Of a stretch of DNA of 32,658 bases, positions 14,371 through 24,200 are shown piece by piece. The notes beneath the pieces were generated by a model, which saw only the letters and a program-made list of their open reading frames with translations, was not told the DNA's origin and did not search any database. A program made the position numbers and the translations under genes. How positions within the stretch are numbered: position 1 is the first letter of the stretch; every line of letters starts with the position of its first letter. Origin of the DNA: CALEUX01 sp964608615 (lineage in GTDB: Bacteria > Bacteroidota > Bacteroidia > Bacteroidales > Marinilabiliaceae); NCBI GenBank assembly GCA_964608615.1, contig CAZSQG010000042.1:1-32658 (forward strand). Direction: 5' to 3'.

Positions 14371-15002
14371 ATTTTGGTGTTATTTAACCGAGTTTATTAA
14401 GGGTTTATGCAATAAGCAATAAAACCAAGTCACAAAGATCGCAAAGTTTTCGGTGTCGATCTCAAAGTTTATGTTGTAAATCGAGTGATTGATATACTTC
14501 AATTGCTAAACCTAATACTTTTTTTTTATTGCAGCTTTAGTCATAATCAAGTGATGGTTTCTTTACGGTTATTTTTCTAACCCTTAATGCACATTAATCG
14601 TAAATATAATTCCTTATTCATACATTGAATGTAAGATCCCTCACTGCGTTACCAATGACAGATTTATATTTTTTCCCTGTCATTCCCCCAACTATAGAAG
14701 CCTGTCATTCTGAGCGAAGCGAAGAATCTAATCTTCTACCATTCGGGATTACATTCTGAGTGCAGTAATGAATCCAATTTCGGCTGCATTCAGTCCAATT
14801 ATTATTACGTCCCGTATGTGAATGTACAATTTCCATAAATTTATTATCTATTCACATTACATTCCTCACGGTATTAATCAATAAATTAACAAAGGAAGAT
14901 GTAAAAATAAACCTTGGGACATCCATTTTATAAATCCGCTTTTGTAAAATCAAGGCATACAGTGGCTTTTAAAAAAAAAAATGCTGAAAACAGGAGCAAT
15001 TT
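14371..15002. other. Repeat-containing intergenic region upstream of tatD
   Basis: No gene seen. It carries a dispersed repeat copy at 14703-14735 and shorter TGTCATT / AATGACA pieces at 14653-14690, all relics of the same family as 6181-6335. The AT-rich part next to 14370 should hold the tatD promoter. A run of ten A at about 14971-14981 gives a T-tract on the minus strand past gdhA, after the palindromes at 15026-15063, and could help end that transcript. Confidence 0.5.
14703..14735 (+). repeat. Dispersed intergenic repeat copy
   Basis: TGTCATTCTGAGCGAAGCGA followed by AGAATCTAATC matches the reverse complement of 6181-6215 at about three quarters of positions, and resembles 6306-6335. 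Such TGTCATTnnGAnCGAAG motifs recur in spacers of many Bacteroidota genomes. Function is unknown. Confidence 0.65.
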
Positions 15003-15120
15003 GCCTAAGCACACCCTTTACTTCCCTAAAGGGAACGGCGCGCAGGTCATCCCCTTTAGGGGAATGAGGGGTGAGCAATGGGACATTGTTTTATTAATTA
15101 CATCCTTAACTAACCGACAT
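15003..15120 (+). repeat. ~118-bp dispersed repeat, copy A (REP/MITE-like)
   Basis: It starts TGCCTAAG and ends near CGACAT. Inside are two palindromes in inverted relation, TCCCTAAAGGGA (15023-15034 region) and CCCCTTTAGGGG, separated by about 17 bp, so the single strand can fold into one long stem. The tail GAGGGGTGAGCAATGGGACA is shared with copy B at 17503-17619. It lies 10 bp beyond the gdhA stop, so the stem may also serve as its terminator. Confidence 0.75.
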
Positions 15121-15130
15121 CGATTCCCTA

Positions 15131-16468
15131 TTAAACAATTCCCTGAGCCATCATGGCTTCGGCAACTTTTACAAATCCACCAATATTTGCACCTTTAATA
15201 TAATTGATTTTTCCATTAGGTTCGGTACCAAATTTCACACAGGTTGCATGTATGTTTGTCATTATCTGTTTCAGCCGCTCATCAACTTCTTCGCTGCTCC
15301 AGTTAAGGCGCATGCTATTCTGGCTCATTTCCAGTCCTGAAACAGCAACACCTCCGGCATTAACAGCTTTACCCGGTGCAAATGTAATTTTTTCGGTGGC
15401 TAAGTTGGCCGCATCTGCGGTACATCCCATATTTGATGTTTCGGCAATTAACTTGCAACCGTTGTTAATGAGTGTTTGAACATCATTTTCGTTCATCTCG
15501 TTTTGTATGGCACATGGCAAAGCAATATCAACCTTTTGTTCCCAAGGTTTTTTGCCTTCAAAGAACTTAACTCCAAATTTATCGGAATAAGGCTTTACAA
15601 TATCCATGTTGGAGTTGCGAAGTTCAAGCATGTAATCAATTTTACTACCTGAAATGCCATCAGGATCATATATGTATCCATCAGGTCCTGAAATTGTTAC
15701 TACTTTGGCTCCAAGCTCCGAAGCTTTAGCAACAGCACCCCATGCTACATTCCCAAAACCTGAAATTGCTATGGTTTTTTCTTTCAGACTTTCACCTTTT
15801 AATGCCAGCATTTCACGTACAAAATAAATAGCTCCAAATCCTGTGGCTTCAGGTCGGATGAGGCTTCCTCCATACTCACGTCCTTTGCCTGTAAAAACGC
15901 CTGTAAACTCGTTGGTTAGTTTTTTATACATGCCAAACAGGTAGCCTATCTCGCGACCTCCAACGCCAATATCTCCAGCCGGCACGTCGGTATTGGGCCC
16001 AATGTGACGAAATAATTCACACATGAATGACTGGCAAAAACGCATTACTTCATTATCTGATTTGCCCTTTATGCTGAAATCTGAGCCGCCTTTACCGCCA
16101 CCCATGGGTAGGGAAGTTAAGCTGTTCTTAAAAGTTTGTTCAAATCCCAGGAATTTCAGTCCGCTAAGCGTAACGCTTGAGTGAAAGCGCAATCCACCTT
16201 TGTATGGACCAATGGCTGAGTTAAACTCAATCCTGAATCCGCGGTTCACCTGTACTTCTCCCTGATCATCAATCCATGGTACCCTAAATATGATGACCCT
16301 TTCAGGCTCAACCATGCGTTCCAGTATTTTCGCTTTTTGGTATCTGGGGTTTTCTAAATAAAAATCCCATACTGTTTCTACAACTTCTTGTACAGCTTGT
16401 AAAAACTCATCTTCGCCTGGATTCTTTGCTCTGACAGTATCCATAAAGGCTTTCATCTTTGTGTCCAT
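15131..16468 (-). CDS. gdhA: NADP-type glutamate dehydrogenase
   Basis: Reductively aminates 2-oxoglutarate with ammonium to glutamate in the cytoplasm (hexameric family-I enzyme). The 445-aa length is typical. Catalytic Lys126 sits in SLPMGGGKGGSDF, Asp166 in VPAGDIGVGGREIGYLFG; substrate-binding Lys90 is in GPYKGGLRFH. The dinucleotide fold begins at about 233 with ISGFGNVAWGA. The overall pattern (long N-terminal helix, FRIEFNSAIGPYKGG, NTDVPAGDIG) is that of biosynthetic NADP-linked enzymes; strict cofactor choice is inference. A second ATG at codon 5 is possible. It is a single-gene unit flanked by repeats on both sides: copy A just past its stop and the IS200-like element about 300 bp before its start. 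Confidence 0.97.
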   Translation of the reverse strand: MDTKMKAFMDTVRAKNPGEDEFLQAVQEVVETVWDFYLENPRYQKAKILERMVEPERVIIFRVPWIDDQGEVQVNRGFRIEFNSAIGPYKGGLRFHSSVTLSGLKFLGFEQTFKNSLTSLPMGGGKGGSDFSIKGKSDNEVMRFCQSFMCELFRHIGPNTDVPAGDIGVGGREIGYLFGMYKKLTNEFTGVFTGKGREYGGSLIRPEATGFGAIYFVREMLALKGESLKEKTIAISGFGNVAWGAVAKASELGAKVVTISGPDGYIYDPDGISGSKIDYMLELRNSNMDIVKPYSDKFGVKFFEGKKPWEQKVDIALPCAIQNEMNENDVQTLINNGCKLIAETSNMGCTADAANLATEKITFAPGKAVNAGGVAVSGLEMSQNSMRLNWSSEEVDERLKQIMTNIHATCVKFGTEPNGKINYIKGANIGGFVKVAEAMMAQGIV

Positions 16469-16496
16469 AACTGAGAAGTGTTTATTATTGGTTTAC

Positions 16497-16504
16497 CAAA
16501 TATA
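16497..16504 (-). promoter_or_regulatory. Candidate -7 box for gdhA
   Basis: On the minus strand this reads TATATTTG, an exact TAnnTTTG match, 29 bp before the gdhA ATG. A TTTC rather than TTTG lies upstream at a long spacing, so only the -7 box is supported. Confidence 0.45.
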
Positions 16505-16762
16505 TAAAAAAATGTATTGCTGATAATTTGAAAGTTATGATCTGTGTTTTTTGAAATAACATAAACAGCAGATAGGTAAATAAATAATAGGTTTTTGCAA
16601 TTTGTGATAATGATAAAAATCTTGTTTTTTTTATACGGAGTTATAAATCGTAAGTTGCATGAATAATTCCTGAGATTTACTATGTATTTATATGGACAAT
16701 GAATTTGACGAATAGTATCATTTATGAAATTTCCTTAATTCTACTTTGGCAGATTTATTCAT
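16505..16762. other. AT-rich spacer upstream of gdhA
   Basis: Very AT-rich with no gene or clear repeat. It separates the gdhA promoter from the left end of the IS200-like element. Confidence 0.4.
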
Positions 16763-17408
16763 AATTGAACCCTGAAAGGGTTTTAGCAACAACCTGGGGC
16801 GAAACCCCAGATTGTTGGAGATAAAATATGATTGAGCCCTGAATGGGCGATAGCAAATTTCTAATCCCAAACATATTTTTCATCATATTCAATCTTGTGT
16901 TTTTTAAGGAATGTTCTGTATTCATCCTGAAATGAAACCTTCTTATGATGATCATCCTGGTTTATTATATAGTTAATAACAACGTATGTTTCTGTAGGAT
17001 TTAAAGAGAAAATACCATATCCGCTTTGCCAGTAGAAGTCAGAATATGCATGGCCTTTTGTTTTTATCCATTTTGACGATTGTTTTTTTAATTCTTCCAA
17101 TAATGTCATCTGTGAAATTTTCCTTGAAAGCATGCAAATCAAGTGAATATGGTCATGATAACCACAACCTCTTTAACGGATTGCAATCTAAACCTTTGCA
17201 AATCCTCCTAAATATTCAAAAAGAGGAATTTTTATGGTATCATCAATCAGATACTGGCGGTTTTTTATACTAAAGATTATATGAGCATAAACTTTTGAGA
17301 GAGATTGTGACATAATAATTTGCTTGTGCACTTTCAGAGGGCGGATTATTAGTTTCATTTTTTTCAGAGGGCTTTGCCCCATGTTATTGCTTATGCCCCT
17401 TTAGGGCA
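16763..17408 (-). mobile_element. IS200/RAYT-like element with REP-like ends
   Basis: The transposase relic at 16861-17313 is flanked by palindromic, REP-like sequence. On the left, two direct copies of a 27-bp unit, ATTGAACCCTGAAAGGGTTT (16763-) and ATTGAGCCCTGAATGGGCGA (16831-), bracket a stem ACAACCTGGGG...CCCCAGATTGT (16789-16815). On the right there are two TTCAGAGGGC pieces (about 17335-17372) and the palindrome TGCCCCTTTAGGGCA (17394-17408). IS200/IS605 and RAYT enzymes recognise subterminal hairpins rather than inverted repeats, so these are the probable ends. The exact boundaries are inferred from the outermost hairpins. Confidence 0.7.
16861..17313 (-). pseudogene. IS200-like Y1 (HUH) transposase, disrupted
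   Basis: From ATG 17313 to TAG 16861-16863 the frame spans 151 codons, the usual length for this family, but stops TAG (17188-17190) and TAA (17173-17175) interrupt it. N-terminal part: SLSKVYAHIIFSIKNRQYLI. C-terminal part: QSSKWIKTKG, FYWQSGYGIFSL and the family ending YDEKYVWD. Catalytic residues remain: the HUH pair His55-Ile-His57 in YHDHIHLIC, and Tyr115 with Gln119 in NYIINQ. Between the breaks the +1 frame reads GLDCNPLK, just what the family has there, so the damage is a one-base loss near 17190 and a one-base gain near 17165 rather than two nonsense mutations. Members nick and join single-stranded DNA at hairpins. As it stands it should not yield an active protein unless a sequencing error or recoding is involved. 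Confidence 0.85.
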
Positions 17409-17502
17409 GCGTGCAGATAGTTCATCGCACAAAAAAATATTTGATCTAGCCATTAATGCGAATATTCATTAGTAAAACATCAATGTCGTTTACTAACCTC
17501 TT
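17409..17502. other. Spacer between IS200-like element and repeat copy B
   Basis: No gene or clear signal seen; AT-rich sequence with no palindrome of note. Confidence 0.3.
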
Positions 17503-17619
17503 TGCCTAAGTACTCTATTAATCTCCTTAAAGCGAATAAAAGGAGGTCATCCCTTTTAGGGTAACGAGAGGTGAGCAACGAGACATAATTAATTAGTTGA
17601 ATCCTAAACTAATCAACAT
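17503..17619 (+). repeat. ~118-bp dispersed repeat, copy B
   Basis: This aligns along its length with copy A at 15003-15120: both start TGCCTAAG, share AGGTCATCCCnTTTAGGG in the middle and GGTGAGCAAnGnGACAT after it, and end with CTAAnCnACAT. It is more degraded; its left palindrome is now CTCCTTAAAGCG. Same orientation as copy A, so the pair forms direct repeats about 2.5 kb apart. Confidence 0.75.
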
Positions 17620-17765
17620 TAAAAATAATACTACGTTTCAGGTTTTAGTTCATATTAAACCCTGACTTGCGACTTTAATGGTATAATGGTTTTTTGTTTA
17701 CTTAAACATTATTCTTTCAGCCATAACGATGCATTCCTAACCTAACAGACAGTAATTCTATGCGG

Positions 17766-17891
17766 TGCAAATTACGTCTTGATAATCCGAAAGAAATTTT
17801 TTTTATGTAGTTATCAATCAGGTACCGGCTGCTTATCATTTTAATTATTTTTTTATGGACGTTGCCTCATGTTACTGTTAATCTCTCCTTA
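17766..17891 (-). pseudogene. Second, heavily decayed IS200-like relic
   Basis: Bases 17791-17839 match 17221-17267 of the transposase gene at roughly four fifths of positions; the minus strand still encodes RYLIDNYIKK, the counterpart of QYLIDDTIKI. After an internal loss of about 90 bp the match resumes: 17847-17891 resembles the REP-like right end at 17357-17402 (CATGTTAnTGnTnAT). This is an older insertion of the same element family, not a functional gene. Confidence 0.6.
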
Positions 17892-18258
17892 TCATAAATA
17901 TTCTGTTATTAATATGTTAAAATTGTTTAATTTGGGTTGCTCGCATAATGGCAAAATGTTGTAAATTGAATATTATATGTTTGCGTATGTTTGGATGAAA
18001 ATACAACAATATATTATTATGGATTGCCTAACTTTTTTGATAAATTTACGTACACATTTATTGTTTTCGTATTGAATAATTGATAGGTGTTTCAAATGAG
18101 TATTTTTAACTGACTATAACTCTGTTTTATAAATATGATTTCTTTAAGTTATGTTAATCCATAGATTTCTTGAGATTTCGTGTTTTGTCGGGTAAAATAG
18201 TAGCGAATCAAATATTTTTGGAAAACCTCTTTGTTGTATATAGCAATATATTTGCCTT
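17892..18258. other. AT-rich upstream region of the giant surface-protein gene
   Basis: No gene seen. It should hold the promoter of the gene starting at 18259. The best candidate is TATTTTTG at 18213-18220, an exact TAnnTTTG, with TTTG at 18184-18187, but the 25-bp spacer is longer than normal. A second exact box, TATATTTG at 18247-18254, is too close to the ATG to give a leader. Confidence 0.45.
18213..18220 (+). promoter_or_regulatory. Candidate -7 box for the giant surface-protein gene
   Basis: TATTTTTG, exact to TAnnTTTG, 38 bp before the ATG at 18259. A TTTG at 18184-18187 is 25 bp upstream, beyond the usual 19-21, so support is moderate. Confidence 0.4.
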
Positions 18259-21200
18259 ATGGTATTTATCAAAAAAATCAGCAAAATTGTTATCTTAACG
18301 TTTTTGCTATTAGTGTCAGTAGGAGTGGATTCTTTCGCTCAATCAAAAGATATTCATCAAAATCTTTGTAAAGGTGGTTCGCGGGTGGTTACCTTCCAAT
18401 CAACTTCGAAATACTATAGGTGGTATGTAATTAATCGTACAACGGGAGTTACTGATATTTATAATATAAATAATCATGAGTACACCTTTGTCATGCCTGA
18501 TGCAAATGAAGTATATGAGGTGTATGTAGAGTATCGTGATAAAAATTCTGGACCATGGACAAAGTCCAGTAATAGTGTAATAATGTATCCTTATGATTTC
18601 CCCGATGCCATTATTAATCCAGCCGGTACTGTAGAGTTTTCAGGTAGTATAACTCTTGATGGAAGCATTAGTGGGGCATTACCATCTTCTAATTTTCCTA
18701 TTACGATTGCATTAGATCTCAATTATGAATGGGTATATAATGGTGCTTCTGTTGAAACTGGTGATGGTTCAACTGATTCATATAGTGCTTCCAATGGAGG
18801 TGATTATGTTTATCGTGTATTCGATTCTAATCAAAAGGTTAGTGGATGTACGTCCACTTCTCCAATTACGGAGTTAACTGAATCTTTGGTGTTTAATGTT
18901 CCTGTTTGTGAAGGTGGATTTATTACCGGTGAGATGTTAATGGATATAGGATTAGTTCCGGAAGGACATCGTGATGGTGGTACCTGGGATGAAACTGGTG
19001 GCCTGATTTTTTCGGATTTTGGACGTAGTCCAATAATTACAGGATATCTCTCGGGTAATTCATATCTTATAAAATGGTACAAAAATCCTGCCAAGACCTA
19101 TTCCTTTAATCTTGTTGCGGGAAGTGGTTATTCCTTTGAGTTACAAAATGAAAGTGGAACAACTTCTGATGTGATATTATGTACCGGTACACATACCTTT
19201 AGTGTTAATCCGGCTGGAGATACGCATACTTTTATGGTTAATAACCTTACTGATGGAACTACAACTGAATTAGCAAGCGGTGTTTCCAACAGTTATGCAT
19301 TTTCATCTCCCAATCCAAATGCAATTTACGAGGTCTATGCCATTGTTGAAAAGAATGGTTGCTATTTTGAAACTAATCCCATTAAAGTTTCTTCTGATAA
19401 AGATGTTGAGATAAAAGTGGTAGGAGATGAATCGGTTTGTTCAGGTGATTTTAATATTGTTTTGGAAGCAATTCCATACGATCCTGCTTATACTTATACA
19501 TGGGAACGTAATGGCGTGGATATTTCTGGAGGGCAGTTTCTTAATGTTCTACCATATGGGAACGGGGAATACATTGTGAGAGTGATTGGTTGCGGTGGAG
19601 TAGAATATGAGTCAAAACCTGTTACTGTTAATAATTATGTATTACCTGATGCACGGATAAATCCAACAGGGACTCTACTGGCTTGTGCTGGTGATTCACC
19701 TTCTCTGAATGGTTATATGGATGGTATTCATCCTACCGGGGCTAATATGACTTATGAATGGCTGTATAATGGCGCTGGCGGGCTGGCGTCTGGGGCTGGA
19801 GTTACTAGTTCAATATCTGTAAGTAATATTGGTGACTATGAGTATAAGCTTTATGAGACCGATAATCCTTTATGTTATTCTGTATCTCCTCCAACCTCAT
19901 TAGTTTCTATTGATTTAAGTTTTAACTCTTTTATTGCAAATGGTTCAACAACTTTTTGTGGTTCAACCATTGCTTCAGCATCTTTAGAAGCTTCATTGGC
20001 TGGAACTACTGGTCAAATTTCTGTTACCATCACAAATACTACTGATGGGTCCTCTCAGTTGGTTTTGCTTAATACCGGAGAGTCTAAAAATGTGTCTTTT
20101 GGAATACTTTCAACAACCAATACATATAAAGTAACGGCTGTTTCGGCAGCGGGTTGTTCTTTGACACCAACTCAAATTGATGCAATTCCAGAAATCACAT
20201 TTACCAGAGGAAATGATCCAATTGTTTTTAATTTAACAGGTTCCGATTATTGTGGAAACGGTGTTATAGGGCTTGATGGCTCAGAGGTTGGAGTTGACTA
20301 TTATCTTTATCTTAACAATGTATTTGTAGCTGGTAGTACTCAGCTTGGAACCGGACTGCCTATTTCTTTTGGGAATCAGAGTGTTGAGGGTGTGTATACT
20401 ATTAAAGGTGAGGTTGTAAGTTGTGAAAATCTAACTGACATGAATGGTCAGCTCACCATTTACAGGAAACCATTACTAGATTTGAATGTTAGTATTGCAG
20501 GAAGTGGCTGTGCAGGGTCAGCACATGCTATTACGGTATCTAACACAGAAGTAGGTATTTCATACCGATTATATCGAGGAACAACAGCAGTAAGTTCTAT
20601 TCAACCCGGAACCGGTGGCGATATGGTGTTTAGTGGTATTGTTACTGCCGGTAGTTATACTGTGATGGCTTTAAACGGAGCTTGTCAGGAAACTTTAGAT
20701 AATAGTGTTTTTATTGCGCCTACTCCATTATTGCAAAATCTGCTGGAAACCGTAGGATGTGAAGGTGTTGACTTTTTTGTGGAACTGGCAGGTTCTGAAA
20801 TCGATGTTGAATATCGTGTTACCAATTCTGGCGGATCTATTTTAGAAACTATTCTTGGTGATGGCGGGCCCTTAGCCTTTACAACACCTCTTGTTAGTGC
20901 TGATGTTTATACTGTGACTGCTATTAATGGTTATGGTTGTTCAAGAAATATTGGAACAGTTACTTTGTTAACTCAGCCAGTTACTACTTATATTCTTTCT
21001 ACACCTGTTTCTCCGGCCTGTTCGGGAACAGATCATGTTTTAACGCTTTCAGGATCTCAAATTGGTGTTACATACCGGTTATATAGAAATAATACTACCG
21101 GAACACCACTAACCTCTGTTGTTGGAACAGGCCTGGTGGTTAGTTTTGGTCCTCAATCGGTTGCTGGAACTTATATTGTTACTGCTAACAATGCTGGTTG

Positions 21201-24200
21201 TGAAGTTGTATTACCTTCAGAGTTGGTTATGTATCAGCAGCCTAATGTTTATAGTATTGTTGGGGGTACCTATTGTGAAGACGATGATGTGATAATTACC
21301 TTAAATAATTCTCAGTCTTCAGTAACTTATTACCTGTATCGCGATGGGGTTGACTATGGTTCTGACCAGACCGGAATAACAGGAGCTCCTATTACTTTTG
21401 GGCCGGAAAAATACCCTCCCGGAACATATACCATCAGAGGTTCTTCTGGTGGATGCTTTGCAAATATGGCTGGATTAGTAACGGTTAATTCTAATCCTAT
21501 CATAAACATTCCGAATTTATCAAGTTCATATTGTGCTGATGCAGGAAATGTAACTATTAGCGGAAGTCCTGCCAATGCCAATGGTTCCTGGTCGGTTGTT
21601 GGCTACTCTCCTCTTCCAAATAATTTTACCGATAATGGAAATGGAACCTTAAGTTTTGATGTTGGGAACGTCTTAAATAATTATGGCCAGAGAAGTTTTA
21701 TTATTGGATATTCATATGTTGATCCCAACGGATGTAATTCTTTTATTGAACGAACCACTTTGTTTCAGGATGACCTGGGAGATGTAATTCGTTTTGAAGG
21801 ATTACCGGCAGTCACTTGTCAGGGGGCCACTGCGTTTAATTTGCAAGCCTATTTAAACTATTCAACCCGTATAAATATTACAACTAATGATGGTGTCTTC
21901 TCAGGTGCAGGAATAACTGATAATGCAAATGGTACAGGCACTTTTGATCCGGATGTTGCTGGTAATGGAGTACATAATATCACATACTCTTATACTGATC
22001 CTAATACTGGTTGTAATGGAAGTTATTCTATATCTGTTCAGGTTGGTACAACTCTTACAATAGAAGGACTTGATCCAATTTATTGTGTTGAAGATGATGG
22101 TGTAAAGCAATGGTACGGGACTCCCGAGGGTGAAACACTTATTATTTATAAGGTTGATGGAGTTGGTAATAGAACCTTGTTAACACAAAAAGCAAATGTT
22201 TCACAGTTAGATCCTTTGGAGTTTACCCCATCAGTTTCAGGTTCGGGTGATTACATAGCTGTATATTCCTTTGTTGATGGGAGTGGTTGCGTCAATGAGA
22301 TTGAAGAGTCTTTTGTTGTTGAAGATGAGTTGGATACTTCATTTGATACTTCCACAGGCGCCACGCAGTTTTGTGAAAATGGTTCATCAGTTTCTCTTGT
22401 TTCTTTACAACCGGGTGGGTATTATAGTGGTGCTGGAGTATCTGGTAATACTTTCAGTCCGTCGGTTGCCGGTGAAGGTAATCATATTGTTACCTACACA
22501 ATTAACACAGGAGCTTGTAACTCATCAACCGATATTACTTTAACTGTAATAAAAGTTCCGGATCTTTCAATTGATTTTATTCAGGATGAGTATTGTGAAA
22601 ATGCTGCCGGACCAATTAAGCTTGAAGCGAATAATGATGGTATAATAAATGCTATATATACTTTTTCTTCAACATTAAATGTGGCAGGTCGTTCGCCAAT
22701 ATATGTTTCTACACCGGGCGACAGTGATGGAGTGGATATAGTTGATGATCAATTTTATTTTGATCCTGCTTATGTAGGCGAAGGAACTTACCATATTACT
22801 TACACTTTTGATAATTCGGCTAATTCAGGATGTACCGCGGTTTATACTAAAACTGTACATGTATTGAATGCTCCGGAAGTGAATTTTGGTGGAATTGCCG
22901 ACCCCATTGAATATTGTCACGATGGCAGTTTAGTTGAACTTACAGGTAGTTTTGTTAGTGGTGGTTTAACCGGGTCAGGGAATTTTTCGGGCTCAGGAAT
23001 AATTAACGGAACACTTGATGATGGAGTTGCAGAGTTTGATCCTTCAATGGTTATACCTGGTGATTATTCGGTAACATATACTTATACTCATGTGTCGGGA
23101 TGTGTTACCAGCCGTGAAAAAACTTTTTCAGTCAATGAATCTCCAATAGTTTATAATATCACCCCATACAGTACTATTCCTAACTCTTCCAAATATTGCG
23201 AAGGAGATGCCGGTGTAACTATTGGGGTGGATTTCTCACAAACGGGTATTACCTATGAGTTGATTTACAATAATAACATTGCAGCTCCCGTGCAAACCAT
23301 GCCGGGTGATGGTAATGCTATTGAATTTGCTGTACCTGTAAAATTAACAGGTACCTATACTGTAAGGGCTATAACGGCATTAGGCTGTTATTCAATGATG
23401 AACGGTTCTGTTCAGGTAATGATGAACAAGGTGTCGGCAGCCATCTTAAGCGAAAATGTTTCGTGTAATGCGGGCAACGATGGAGCTATCACCGTTACAG
23501 CCTCAGGAGGAAGCATTGCTTATGTTTATCAGATATCAACCGATGCAATTACTTTCTCAAGCCAGGCTAGTAATGTATTTTCAGGCTTAGTTGCCGGCAA
23601 TTATTACATTCAGGTCACTGACCAGATAGGTTGTGAAATGCCTGCTGCAATACCCGTGGTAATTAATCAACCTTCAACACCACTTGATGTTACATCAACG
23701 ACCGTTGACGTGGGTTGTCTTCCATGTATTGATGGTGGCAACTGTGATGGGTTGGCAACTTTAATTATTACAGGCGGATCTCCTTTTGCCGATTTGACAA
23801 CCTATCCATCGGGCTATAGTATAACCTGGACTGACGCATCTTCCGCTGTTATTGGTAATGGACTGTCTATTAATAATAAACAACCAGGAACATATACTGC
23901 AACTGTTACTGATGCTGCAGGATGCATTGTTAATCATGTGGTTGAAATTTTTCACCTGCAGCCGGTTTTAACTTTGGATGAGGTGTTGTCACAACATATT
24001 AACGTTGATTGTAACGGTGCAGCAACAGGTGTATTTGGAGTAATAGCAACGGGAGGTTCTGGTTCGTATGAGTTTTCATTGGATGGTGTAAGCTGGTTCT
24101 CAAATGGGAGCAACACATACAGCTTTACGGGCCTCACTGTAAATACTTATCAACCTTATGTTAGAGACGCTGCTTATCCACGGTGTGAGAAGTTGAGCGA

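Noticed and set aside
14914..15198. 94-codon plus-strand frame next to gdhA
   Set aside because: It covers repeat copy A and overlaps the conserved C terminus of gdhA on the other strand.
16763..16857. Possible CRISPR array, because of short direct copies with palindromes
   Set aside because: There are only two imperfect 27-bp copies, with a stem between them and a Y1 transposase beside them; no cas genes. REP-like ends fit better.
17046..17273. 75-codon plus-strand frame inside the transposase
   Set aside because: It is antisense to the Y1 transposase relic, whose protein motifs are clear.
18247..18254. TATATTTG as promoter of the giant gene
   Set aside because: It ends 4 bp before the ATG, so transcription would begin inside the coding region; the box at 18213-18220 is better placed.
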